Shown: piece after piece, positions 16,425 through 24,704 of the stretch | Layout: each line of letters starts with the position of its first letter | How positions within the stretch are numbered: position 1 is the stretch's first letter | Assembly: GCA_050951585.1 (NCBI GenBank) | Contig: JBMNJI010000010.1 | Span: forward strand, 12,361-76,360 | DNA from: UBA3937 sp050951585 | GTDB lineage: Bacteria; Bacillota; Peptococcia; DRI-13; DTU073 | Direction: 5' to 3' | Length of the DNA: 64,000 bases | Notes under the pieces: model-generated | The model's input: only the letters and a program-made list of their open reading frames with translations | What the model was told of the DNA's origin: nothing | Database searches by the model: none | Position numbers and translations under genes: made by a program

Positions 16425-17066
16425 TTATGCCGGGAGCGTTACCGTAAATGTGGTATGTTCAGAATTGCTTTCCACCGTAATCGTTCCGTTGTGCGCCGTC
16501 ATAATCTCTTGCGCAATGGCTAAACCAAGCCCGGTTCCGCCTGTGGTCGTGGAACGTGCCGAATCAAGGCGGTAGAATTTCTCAAAAATTGTCTCAAGCT
16601 TTTGGGCAGGAATAGGGTCACCCTGATTGGTGAAAGTAATATGCACTTTCCCCTCCTCTTGGACTACGGTTATGTCAATTATGCTCTTTTCATAAGCGTT
16701 ATAACGGGTATATCTCCGCAGCTGCGCCTTTACCCGGGCGATCAGCTCTAACGGGCGAAACGGTTTGGTGATATAGTCATCTGCCCCTAAGGTCAACCCG
16801 GTAATCTTATCTATTTCTTCTTCCTTGGCGGTCAGCATAATAATCGGGAAATTATGCCTGGCCCGAATTTCCCGGCAAATGGAGAACCCATCCAGATCGG
16901 GAAGCATGACATCCAGGATGGCTAAATCATACTTCTCTTGGTCAAGACTATTTAGGGCATCCTTTCCGTTCAAGAATTTAGAAACATGGTAGTTTTCATT
17001 CTGCAAATATACCTCTACCAAATCCGCAATCGCCTGTTCATCATCAACCAATAAAATATTAGCCAT
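16425..17066 (-). pseudogene. VanR-like receiver fused in frame to the VanS-like ATPase end (deletion fusion)
   Basis: Residues 1-122 match the receiver of VanR-type response regulators (ILLVDDEQAIADLVEVYL; phospho-acceptor Asp in LAILDVMLPDLDG; GADDYITKPFRPLELIARVK). Then, directly after QLRRYTRYNA, residues about 125-213 match the C-terminal ATP-binding part of VanS-type kinases (EGKVHITFTNQG; IFEKFYRLDSARS; GGTGLGLAIAQEI). The DNA-binding domain of the regulator and the sensor, membrane, and phospho-acceptor His parts of the kinase are absent. The simplest explanation is one in-frame deletion across an adjacent vanR-vanS pair. The protein cannot bind DNA or autophosphorylate as such. ATG at 17064-17066 follows AAGGAAG. 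Confidence 0.75.
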
Positions 17067-17168
17067 CAAACATCATCTTCCTTTAATTACTCCTGGTAAA
17101 CAAACCCACAGCAGCCCAAAGCTTAATTTAGTAATATGTACTGTTCTGCTGTTAGTTCCGCTTTAGTA

Positions 17169-17197
17169 ATTATGCAATAGTGGATACTCTCTGTCAA
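17169..17197 (-). promoter_or_regulatory. Sigma-A promoter of the VanR/S-like fusion operon
   Basis: On the minus strand TTGACA (17192-17197), a 17-bp spacer and CATAAT (17169-17174) make a strong promoter. The transcript would run into the fusion gene at 17066 and the D,D-carboxypeptidase gene. Confidence 0.65.
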
Positions 17198-17250
17198 TAC
17201 AATGAGGAATTGCCATACAATGAAAAATTGACTTACAAAGAGAAATTGCC
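17197..17250 (-). repeat. Three tandem imperfect 18-bp repeats upstream of the promoter
   Basis: Plus strand: ATACAATGAGGAATTGCC (17197-17214), ATACAATGAAAAATTGAC (17215-17232) and TTACAAAGAGAAATTGCC (17233-17250). They abut the -35 hexamer of the fusion operon promoter, a usual place for activator sites. They may be binding sites of the original VanR-like regulator, now without its DNA-binding domain. Confidence 0.6.
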
Positions 17251-17292
17251 AAAAAGAAAATGGGTACCCAAGTAATCGAACTTGGGTACCCA
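17251..17292 (-). terminator. Intrinsic terminator of the lipoprotein cluster
   Basis: Perfect inverted repeat TGGGTACCCAAGT (17261-17273) and ACTTGGGTACCCA (17280-17292), followed on the minus strand by ATTTTCTTTTT. It closes the three-gene cluster 21800-17322. Confidence 0.8.
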
Positions 17293-17321
17293 CGAAAAGC
17301 CAGACGAAAAACGGCTTGGGC

Positions 17322-20300
17322 TTAAGCCTGCTCCCCTTGTGGATAAAAAGGAGGATCGGCAGGCGGCGTCTTTGCTTCCTGGGGCAAGGAGATCTCGCCA
17401 AAAAGCTGTGCAAAGAGGTAATCGCAAAGTTTTCCTAAAGACTCCGGCCCAAGATTGACGCTGACCGCATAGACATCCGTCTGCCCGTCTTTACCAGTGA
17501 TCACGGTGGTCCAGCGAACTTCCGGCCAGGCGCCAAGATCCAGGGTGCTTTCGATACTATTGCCACTCATTATTTCCGTAAATCCTTTCATGGCTTCCAT
17601 GTCAATTTCCGTCACTTTAGTCAGCCCCTCGCCAAAGAGTTCTTCCAGGTACTTTTTAAAGATTTCGGACTTGCTAAAGTTCAACAGATCGTATTCATTG
17701 CTGTTTTTCCATTTCACCAGGCTTGTGTCAGGGAGAAGATCCTGCAGCCATCTGCCCAGCGGTTTGTTTAAATTCTTTTGTACTGCTTTGCTTTTCAAGG
17801 CTTTATCAAAGAATTTCCCGGCAATGGATTTCAGCCCCATCGCCGTTAAATCTGTGGTCGTAGCGGTAATCGCCCCATACAGGTCAATTTTGCCATCCTG
17901 ATCGATATTGTCATAAAGATTCTTGGCCATCTTCCAGATCAGGAAACCTCCCACGACCGCACAAACCTGTTTGTAATTAAGCTTCTTCCCCATCTGCTCA
18001 TCAAAAGCATTGGTAATCAGATTATCAAAGGCCGTGTTAATATTCTTGCCGACCTCCAGGGTTTCAAAATCAAACTTCTCGCCCAATGCCAAGGTGCCGA
18101 TGGCTTCACCCAGGAAGGAAGCAAAAATATCCTTTGCCGGCGATAAAATGGCATCAACGGTCTCCCCGTAATAGGTGCTAATCAGATAGGAGAAAGCCTG
18201 GTCGCCCACCCATTTGATCCACTCGGCGTAAGTAATCAGACTATCCAGTTCCGCGGCAATCTTTTCGTAACCGGCGGCATCGTTTGTGTAGTAGATAATG
18301 GCATCATGGCAAATCCGCTTATTGATGAGGCGTAACTCCGCCGTAGACATCTTCCGCCCGTTTTCCCGCAAGACCCGGGCCACCTCCGGACTAATGCCAC
18401 CTACCCTACTCACAATTCTCTTCATCAGCGCAAATTCCGCATCCCAACCGGCCATCGGCCCCGGTCCGCCGCCTAAGAGCCGTAGGGGTAATTCCAGCTT
18501 GTATTCCCGTTCACCGTATGGGCAGGAAATAGGCAAAGTCACATTATAGGGTTTGCCCTCCTCTTCCACTAAAGCCTCCTGAGGGGCAAATTTGTATTCT
18601 TTGAGATTGCCGGCAACTTCCGTAATCGTGTATTTAAATTTCTCCGCCAGGTGCTTCGTCCGCTCGTCTGTTCCTTGCAGGCCGGCAAAGGTCGGACTGA
18701 ATTCTTCCGGTTGGAGAACTTTCACCTTGTAGCCGCCTTGCTCACTTGGCACCGGCACCACAAAATCCAGCACAAACCCGGTCGGCCTCACATCGCCGAA
18801 TTCTTCTGTGTCCTCGTTGTCAAAGGTGCCGATTAGGACACGCCCGTTTTCATCCATTTTGACTTCGCGAATGGAAAGTCCTTCCGGATAAAGCTCCACA
18901 TTCAGGCTCTCTTCGGCCAGTTCCTGTTCATTTTCGGCCCTGATGCCGATAGAAGTCATTTGTTTGGTGGCCTGAGGCCCTTCCGGTTTGACACTGTTAT
19001 TCCGTACTTTCAGCAGGTATTGGTTTTCGCCTGTTTCTTCGATTGTACAAGCAAGCGGTGCGCCTTCGGCTACTTCTGCTTTTACCGTCACCGGCTTTTC
19101 CATAAAGTCATGCAGCAGAAACGGTGTTTCGTAAAGCTCGCCGTCCCCCAGGAGCATCGGTAAAGTCATGGTTAAGTACTGACCCTGCTCGGGGAAAGTA
19201 AGATAGGGCTTCCCGATTAAGCGGAAGGTGACATCATTTTGGAAGCTTCCGCCCTCGCCGCTGAAACGGATACTGAGAACGCCGCTGTCCGGATTTTGCC
19301 TGCCGGAGACCGATTCGGCGCATACCAGCGCTCCCATATAATTGCCCGCCATGGCAGTGCTTTCCACCTTCAGACCGCCGCCGGAAAATAGCTCAATGGC
19401 GGTGCTTAAATCGGGTCGGTCAATTTCTTCTCCCTCAGGGGTAATCTCTACAATACGAGCATAGACTGTTACCGGCTGGACATCATAGCGGATGGCATCA
19501 CCAAAGTCTTTTTTCAGACACATTTTATAGCGGCTCTTTTTACCATTTTTACTATCGCCATCTCCGCCGCTACCTCCGCCACTACCACCTGCACCAGCAC
19601 CGGCTAAGGCCGCACCGCCGCCGATGAGGATAATAGCAAGAGCCTCAGGGATCGTGACCCCGGTTTCGCCGGCGTCTTTATCGGCCTTGGTAGCAATTTT
19701 GGAACTAGTAAGAAGACCCTGTTGATTGCTGACTGTTTCCGGTAAATCAAAGATATAATACTGATAAGCTTCAACATTCCCTTTCGATATACCAGTGCCA
19801 GGGTAATTGGGGGCATTTAGAACATAGTTCCAGTGAACATGTAGTTCTAATTGCTTTAAATATTTTTTCCATGGGAAAGTACCGGTACCATGTAACACAA
19901 TATCCTCATCGATCAATACTCCACTGTTGGCTGTCTCGTATGTATAATGAATTTTAATCTCGATAGGTTCAATATCGCCATCTATTTCCCCCCGGACCTC
20001 AAAAGGTTCGATTACGGTGGTTGCTGTCTCACTAAGGTCTAAATCACTGCCCCCGTCCCCTCTGCCCGTCAAGATATGCTCATCATAATTGACATTAGTA
20101 TATCCGTCAAAAGACAATTTAAAGTACTGCTTTCCGTCCTTGGTAGTAGTGATGTGAACAGGGACTTTGTTATCTTTGGCGCCCTTTCCTCCCTGCATGG
20201 CGTTAGGCAAACCACTAAAAGGATCACAACCATTTCTATCGTGGACTAAACGGGTGACAACCGTTTGTTCTCCAGGCTTCAGGGAAATTGCCCCACTATT

Positions 20301-20375
20301 ACATCCCACAAGCCCCAAAACGAGAATCAATATTAAAAAAGCGAAAACCAAACGTCTTGTTTTTTCCCTGATCAC
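17322..20375 (-). CDS. Very large lipoprotein of unknown function
   Basis: A 1017-residue protein with a lipoprotein signal (LVFAFLILILVLGLVGC). Residues 26-235 are polar and beta-rich. A hydrophobic segment (EALAIILIGGGAALAGAGAG, about 240-262) leads into a Gly/Ser-rich linker and then SRYKMCLKKDFGDAIRYD. Residues about 290-660 are a series of beta-sandwich-like repeats, and 680-980 a helical region ending in a Pro-rich tail. I recall similar hypothetical proteins in other Clostridia, but know no function. Its start overlaps the stop of the zinc-ribbon gene by four bases (ATGA), so the two are co-translated. Possibly a surface or secretion component. Confidence 0.7.
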   Translation of the reverse strand: MIREKTRRLVFAFLILILVLGLVGCNSGAISLKPGEQTVVTRLVHDRNGCDPFSGLPNAMQGGKGAKDNKVPVHITTTKDGKQYFKLSFDGYTNVNYDEHILTGRGDGGSDLDLSETATTVIEPFEVRGEIDGDIEPIEIKIHYTYETANSGVLIDEDIVLHGTGTFPWKKYLKQLELHVHWNYVLNAPNYPGTGISKGNVEAYQYYIFDLPETVSNQQGLLTSSKIATKADKDAGETGVTIPEALAIILIGGGAALAGAGAGGSGGGSGGDGDSKNGKKSRYKMCLKKDFGDAIRYDVQPVTVYARIVEITPEGEEIDRPDLSTAIELFSGGGLKVESTAMAGNYMGALVCAESVSGRQNPDSGVLSIRFSGEGGSFQNDVTFRLIGKPYLTFPEQGQYLTMTLPMLLGDGELYETPFLLHDFMEKPVTVKAEVAEGAPLACTIEETGENQYLLKVRNNSVKPEGPQATKQMTSIGIRAENEQELAEESLNVELYPEGLSIREVKMDENGRVLIGTFDNEDTEEFGDVRPTGFVLDFVVPVPSEQGGYKVKVLQPEEFSPTFAGLQGTDERTKHLAEKFKYTITEVAGNLKEYKFAPQEALVEEEGKPYNVTLPISCPYGEREYKLELPLRLLGGGPGPMAGWDAEFALMKRIVSRVGGISPEVARVLRENGRKMSTAELRLINKRICHDAIIYYTNDAAGYEKIAAELDSLITYAEWIKWVGDQAFSYLISTYYGETVDAILSPAKDIFASFLGEAIGTLALGEKFDFETLEVGKNINTAFDNLITNAFDEQMGKKLNYKQVCAVVGGFLIWKMAKNLYDNIDQDGKIDLYGAITATTTDLTAMGLKSIAGKFFDKALKSKAVQKNLNKPLGRWLQDLLPDTSLVKWKNSNEYDLLNFSKSEIFKKYLEELFGEGLTKVTEIDMEAMKGFTEIMSGNSIESTLDLGAWPEVRWTTVITGKDGQTDVYAVSVNLGPESLGKLCDYLFAQLFGEISLPQEAKTPPADPPFYPQGEQA

Positions 20376-21235
20376 TGGGCAGCCACCTCCTTATTGTTTC
20401 TGCCCGCAATCATCAATCCGCCGCCGATGAACACTAGCAGAACTCCTAAAATATAACCATTACTGCCGCCGGATAAGAGACTCACTGCCGCAAAAAGGGC
20501 AAAGCCCAAGGCCCAGCCGCCCATCACCGCTGTTACGGCAGTATCCTTTGCTTTTGGTAAAAGTGCTGAAGTCAGCCGCCGTAAAAAACTGTTTCGCGTC
20601 AGCGCCTTTGCGGAAAGCACAAAACCCGCCACGCATACCATCGTGTTTTGCAGATTGGAAGAAACCAGAAAGTTACAAGCAATTAGGGCAAACCCTGCAC
20701 CCAGGAGCAGATGGCCATATGCTTTTTTACCGACTTTGGCTGTGGCAGTCAGTTGACCGAGTCCGCCTTTTAGACATTGCAGCATCCCTTTCTCGACAAC
20801 TATTTGCGCAAACAATGCCGCCACCAACCCTTTCCCGATCGTGCCACCAATGAGACTGCCCCGGGCAGCCGTCAGCCAGGAAAGGATGCGAACCGGAAGT
20901 GGAAAGATCCTAAAAGCGGCTAAAAAATTGACCAAAAACCAGATAATCGTTAGTGCGATCACTACTTTCAGTCGTTTTTTATCAGCTAACGTGCGTTTGC
21001 AGCCACTCAGCAACCCCCTCCAGCCGCTTTTTAGCACCGCAAAAAGATTCTCCCCGGTGAGCCCACTCGTAAAAGGGGCCAACTCCGATGGTAAGGAAAC
21101 TTCCCCTGCGGTTGAATAGGCCAGGGAAGCAACAGAACTAACGAACGTAGCAGAATCAACCGCCGCTCCGCACGCAGCACAGATTTTCACACCTTCGTCC
21201 AGTGCGCTGCCGCAGCTTGTGCAAGACTTGCTCAT
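20372..21235 (-). CDS. Zinc-ribbon membrane protein
   Basis: A 287-residue protein. The N-terminus is a cytoplasmic zinc ribbon with two CxxC pairs (CTSCGSAL and CAACGAAV). Residues about 90-280 hold five to six hydrophobic segments with basic loops (KRTLADKKRLK), so the rest is membrane-embedded. It has AAGGAG at seven bases before the ATG and overlaps the following lipoprotein gene by four bases. No function is known; co-translation with the lipoprotein suggests a shared complex. Confidence 0.7.
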   Translation of the reverse strand: MSKSCTSCGSALDEGVKICAACGAAVDSATFVSSVASLAYSTAGEVSLPSELAPFTSGLTGENLFAVLKSGWRGLLSGCKRTLADKKRLKVVIALTIIWFLVNFLAAFRIFPLPVRILSWLTAARGSLIGGTIGKGLVAALFAQIVVEKGMLQCLKGGLGQLTATAKVGKKAYGHLLLGAGFALIACNFLVSSNLQNTMVCVAGFVLSAKALTRNSFLRRLTSALLPKAKDTAVTAVMGGWALGFALFAAVSLLSGGSNGYILGVLLVFIGGGLMIAGRNNKEVAAQ

Positions 21236-21284
21236 TTCACCACTCCTTCACTACTTTCTTCGATATTTTTATAAATCCACAGCC

Positions 21285-21800
21285 TTACCAACCGTTGATT
21301 ATTGCTGTTACACCGGTTTCACGCCAGAGCCTTTGCTTTACGTCGATCACCTCCTGTTTGTCGGTCATCCCGTGTAAGAGCTCAACTTGCATGTTTTTGA
21401 CATTGTCCCCAAAGGACAGATAAATCCGCATCGGGTCAATTTCGATGGCTTTCAGCCTTACTCCTCGCACTCCGTCACAGCCCCATTTATAAATATTACT
21501 GCCAATCAAGATGCCAAAGGTGGATACTACAGTTTCCTCGGCAATACTATTTTCCTTGCTATCCGATCTAGAGATAACAGCCGAAGGTACTGCAAGAATG
21601 CGGTTGTCCCAGATCAGACTTGCGTCATAAAGCAGACGGTTTTGTTTCACCAGGAGCGTCAATAAAGCGATACTGATCGAGCCAAAGATAAAGGCCGCAT
21701 CAAGCACCTGCTTTACGGCATACCATGCTGTCAGGAGAACACTGATTGCCAATAATCCAGCGTAACAATTACGCCAATATTGGAGCGTCTTCATTTGCAT
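21285..21800 (-). CDS. Two-helix membrane protein with possible PH-like domain
   Basis: A protein of about 171 residues. Two N-terminal membrane helices (YAGLLAISVLLTAWYAV and AAFIFGSISIALLTLLV) are followed by a mixed alpha/beta domain of about 110 residues whose strands and final helix (DKQEVIDVKQRLWRE) recall bacterial PH-like domains; that assignment is weak. It is the first gene of the three-gene cluster, 50 bases before the zinc-ribbon gene. AAGGAGG is 4 bases before the ATG at 21800 and 10 before one at 21794, so the exact start is open. Confidence 0.6.
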   Translation of the reverse strand: MQMKTLQYWRNCYAGLLAISVLLTAWYAVKQVLDAAFIFGSISIALLTLLVKQNRLLYDASLIWDNRILAVPSAVISRSDSKENSIAEETVVSTFGILIGSNIYKWGCDGVRGVRLKAIEIDPMRIYLSFGDNVKNMQVELLHGMTDKQEVIDVKQRLWRETGVTAIINGW

Positions 21801-21869
21801 CACGCCTCCTTCATAAACACAGTTTAGAGAAAGAGAAGAGGAAATTCATTAACCAAAAGGATGAAATCG

Positions 21870-21902
21870 CAAAAAAAGCCTCTCATCCTAAAGTATGAGA
21901 GA
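21870..21902 (-). terminator. Intrinsic terminator of the membrane LuxR regulator gene
   Basis: Stem CTCTCAT/ATGAGAG with loop CCTAAAGT; on the minus strand it is followed by GGCTTTTTTT. It lies just downstream of the regulator gene that ends at 21955. Confidence 0.8.
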
Positions 21903-21954
21903 CCAAAATATTCGCCGTTCAGCTAAACTATTCCGCTTTCACTTGGCCAGTTAT

Positions 21955-23370
21955 TCAATTATTATCGGATTGAGATGTAAGCATTGTGCTAATAAGCTCG
22001 ACACGACCGCTAACATTATATTTAGAAAATATATTTCTGGTATGGGTTTTAACAGTACTCTCGCTGATAAACAGTGCCTCGGCAATCTCGCGGTTAGACT
22101 TACCGGATAAAATATGCCGGAGAACCTCCTGCTCTCTCACAGTTAGTTCTTCAAACGTTTTTGCCTGCCGAATAAGATCTGTCTGTTGCGTCATACTCAT
22201 CCGATCATAAGCGGCAAGATAAACATGATTCTTTAGTAACATAACCAGATGCCAATTGAGCGGCGGCAGCATGACAAGGGTGACACATACAACCGTGAGG
22301 GCGATGACTGCCACTTCCGCGCTGGCAAGCTGAAGAGATGTTACTGCCATTCCGACAACACCGCCGCAGAGAACCCCAAAAACATTGGCAGACAGCCCAA
22401 TGCCAAACACCTTCACTGGATTATCGGTATAGTCCAGCATCTCCCCGATAATACTCCACCAAAATAAATCAAAAATACCGCATGCCCCGAGCATCAAAGT
22501 ATCCACAACCAGATAATCGGGAGCATTTCGTTCCAGCAGCATAAAACTGATAAACGCGGCCATGATCATGGCCATGCCCACATACAAAAATCTTGAACGT
22601 TGCGCCTTCAAAGGCAAGTTTCGCATAATGGCAAGGGCAATGATATACGGCACAGCCCAATACCAGCTTGTCAGTCCCGTAAGATATCCGAAGGCCGGAT
22701 TGATGACTTGGTACATCAGACCGGAATTGATGGTGATAACAAAAATGAACAGGCAGAGCAACATTAACGGTTTGCTAATGTCACCACGCGACTTACTTTT
22801 TGTTTCCTCCTGCCAGGATTCCTTCATCTCATTCGGTAATACCCAAATGAAGGTCATACCGACGACAAGACAGCACATCGAGAGGGCAAGTCCGATAAAA
22901 GGTGAAAAATTAATGGCCACTACATTAATGCCAATCATAATAATATTGGAAAAAATCAAAACGTCGGCACAGGACTTGATACGCTCGTTCTTTGGGGTAA
23001 AGGTTTTCAGGAAATATCCCCAACAGGCTACTGCACAGCCTCCCGCGTATCCACTAATAGTCAATCCGGCTACCCAAAACAAAGACGGAGCAAAAAAGAA
23101 CGGAACAGTTGCAAGCAAACATATGCCCATACTGCAATGCATCATAAGTTTTGCTGCTCTTGGAGACTTCACAAGAAAACCGCAGGTGACTAGTCCCGCA
23201 AAATGGGCAACAATAGCCGCCACGATATAAGTGGCATTATGTACATTGCGGTAAGCCAGCATACTATAAAGGACCTGCCCTTCAAAAAGAAAGGACAGGA
23301 GATAAGCAAAAAGTATAGAGAACCCGGCAATAGAAATAATGCGCTCACTCACGGCTTTGCACTGGTTCAT
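21955..23370 (-). CDS. LuxR-type regulator with 12-helix membrane (MFS-like) N-terminus
   Basis: A 471-residue protein. Residues 1-395 contain about twelve hydrophobic segments resembling a major-facilitator fold. The C-terminal 65 residues are a LuxR/GerE helix-turn-helix (LTVREQEVLRHILSGKSNREIAEALFISES in overlapping parts, then TVKTHTRNIFSKY). Membrane LuxR proteins of this design occur in anaerobic actinobacteria and Clostridia and are thought to sense a transported ligand. Start: ATG at 23368-23370 after AGGAGATGATCTA; the frame is open 15 codons further up without a site. The gene stands alone; no regulated partner is clear. Confidence 0.8.
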   Translation of the reverse strand: MNQCKAVSERIISIAGFSILFAYLLSFLFEGQVLYSMLAYRNVHNATYIVAAIVAHFAGLVTCGFLVKSPRAAKLMMHCSMGICLLATVPFFFAPSLFWVAGLTISGYAGGCAVACWGYFLKTFTPKNERIKSCADVLIFSNIIMIGINVVAINFSPFIGLALSMCCLVVGMTFIWVLPNEMKESWQEETKSKSRGDISKPLMLLCLFIFVITINSGLMYQVINPAFGYLTGLTSWYWAVPYIIALAIMRNLPLKAQRSRFLYVGMAMIMAAFISFMLLERNAPDYLVVDTLMLGACGIFDLFWWSIIGEMLDYTDNPVKVFGIGLSANVFGVLCGGVVGMAVTSLQLASAEVAVIALTVVCVTLVMLPPLNWHLVMLLKNHVYLAAYDRMSMTQQTDLIRQAKTFEELTVREQEVLRHILSGKSNREIAEALFISESTVKTHTRNIFSKYNVSGRVELISTMLTSQSDNN

Positions 23371-23521
23371 TAGATCATCTCCTGTTCGCAGAAGACTACG
23401 GAAATTATCACCCATTCAGCAACATCTGCAGTATTGAAACGATAATTTTTTTCAGACTATCGCCTGTGTAATTATATCATAACTTAAGTAGAATAATAAA
23501 CATTTGTGGTTTTGTATATCC

Positions 23522-23869
23522 CTACTTTACTACCTCTTTCAAATCATCCCGGACACTTATCTCCGCTAATGGTACTTTGGAACGATAAGCAGCCCGGCAG
23601 ACCATATGCACAGAAACAGGAGAAGTAAGAAAAACAAAGAATATCCCCAAGAATAATTTGATACTAAAATATCCCTCCACGAATAAGAAAAACAGAAAGG
23701 TTCCTAGGAGAACAAATAAAACCCCCAAGGTAGAGCTTTTGGCAAGAGCATGGGCGCGATTATAGACATCGGGTAAGCGAATGAACCCAATGGCACTAAT
23801 GGAACTAAAAACTGTCCCAATTAAAATAAGCATGACGATGCCTAATTCAATCAGATTGCCGGTGTTCAA
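23522..23869 (-). CDS. mrpG: Mrp cation/proton antiporter subunit G
   Basis: A 115-residue membrane protein with three hydrophobic segments of the MnhG/MrpG family (GTVFSSISAIGFIRLPDVYNRAHA is the family signature region). It is a small accessory subunit of the seven-protein Mrp complex. The start overlaps the end of mrpF by 23 bases. It is the last gene of the operon; no clear terminator hairpin follows before the LuxR-type gene. Confidence 0.93.
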   Translation of the reverse strand: MNTGNLIELGIVMLILIGTVFSSISAIGFIRLPDVYNRAHALAKSSTLGVLFVLLGTFLFFLFVEGYFSIKLFLGIFFVFLTSPVSVHMVCRAAYRSKVPLAEISVRDDLKEVVK

Positions 23870-24131
23870 TCACAACACCCCTTTCAATGTATTTGGCTAA
23901 GGCGATAGTTCCTATAAAGGAGAGAATGCCCAGCAAGAGGATTAGTTCAAAAAAAGCCGTCGTTCTTAAGATAACCGAAAAAACCCCCATCCCGGCAATC
24001 ATGTTTATCCCTAAAGCATCTAAGGCCTGTGCCCGTTCCGGTGCCGAAGGTCCCTTAACCAAACGATAAATCGATACCAGTATGGAAAAAGTCAAAAAAC
24101 CTAGTGATAAAAACAACATTCTCTCAATCAT
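23847..24131 (-). CDS. mrpF: Mrp cation/proton antiporter subunit F
   Basis: A 94-residue subunit with three membrane helices of the MnhF/MrpF family, marked by YRLVKGPSAPERAQALDALG, in which the Asp is conserved. It contributes to the Na+/H+ antiport membrane assembly. It overlaps mrpE by 8 bases and mrpG by 23. Confidence 0.93.
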   Translation of the reverse strand: MIERMLFLSLGFLTFSILVSIYRLVKGPSAPERAQALDALGINMIAGMGVFSVILRTTAFFELILLLGILSFIGTIALAKYIERGVVIEHRQSD

Positions 24132-24606
24132 TTCTGGTCACCTTCTTTATCGCATTTTCAAACCTGTCCCTAGACCGCAGAACCGCATCACTCAACTCCG
24201 GAATGTCCATCACATGGGTATATAATACTTTGTAATCAGGGGAAACCTCCATCACAACGGACCCCGGCGTTAAAGTAATGAGCAAGGACAGTAAAGTAAC
24301 TTCGATGTCCCCCTCCAGACTGGTTTCCATAGCGACAATCCCTGGTTTAATGCGGATTTTTGGGGGGATAATTTTACTGAGGACCAGGATACTGGAAACA
24401 AGCATCTCCCAGATAAAAATCAGAAAGAGTTTTACAACCGCATGCAAGGTAAATAAATAAAATTTCGAGCGCAGGAAGCGCCGGATAATAAATAAAACAA
24501 ACAAACCGAATAAATAACCGCTTAAAAAGCTTAAAGTGCTCCAATCATTTTGAAGGAACATCCATAACAGACCAATAAATAGATTAATTAACACTTGCAT
24601 GGGCAT
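24124..24606 (-). CDS. mrpE: Mrp cation/proton antiporter subunit E
   Basis: A 160-residue MnhE/MrpE family subunit. Two or three N-terminal helices are followed by a cytoplasmic domain with the conserved TLTPGSVVMEVS stretch. The ATG at 24604-24606 is eight bases after AAGGGG; an earlier in-frame start at 24615 lies within that site. It is separated from mrpD by about 60 bases that contain a duplicated copy of the mrpD 3' end. Confidence 0.92.
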   Translation of the reverse strand: MPMQVLINLFIGLLWMFLQNDWSTLSFLSGYLFGLFVLFIIRRFLRSKFYLFTLHAVVKLFLIFIWEMLVSSILVLSKIIPPKIRIKPGIVAMETSLEGDIEVTLLSLLITLTPGSVVMEVSPDYKVLYTHVMDIPELSDAVLRSRDRFENAIKKVTRND

Positions 24607-24632
24607 GGAAAACACCCCTTTCCGTCAACATT

Positions 24633-24704
24633 TCTAAAGATCGCTTCTCAGCACTGCCTATATATTGCTAAAGGTTGTTTCTCAGCACTGCGTCTATATA
24701 TATT
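24633..24704 (-). repeat. Tandem duplication of the mrpD terminus
   Basis: The last eleven codons of mrpD with the stop, and the following 34 bases, are imperfect copies of each other: both contain CAGTGCTGAGAA and end in TCTTTAG or CCTTTAG. The second copy lies in the mrpD-mrpE spacer and is not translated in frame. Probably a local slippage duplication. Confidence 0.55.

Noticed and set aside
22562..23230. Plus-strand open frame of 222 codons inside the LuxR-type gene
   Set aside because: It mirrors the membrane helices of the minus-strand gene, which has a clear ribosome site and LuxR domain.
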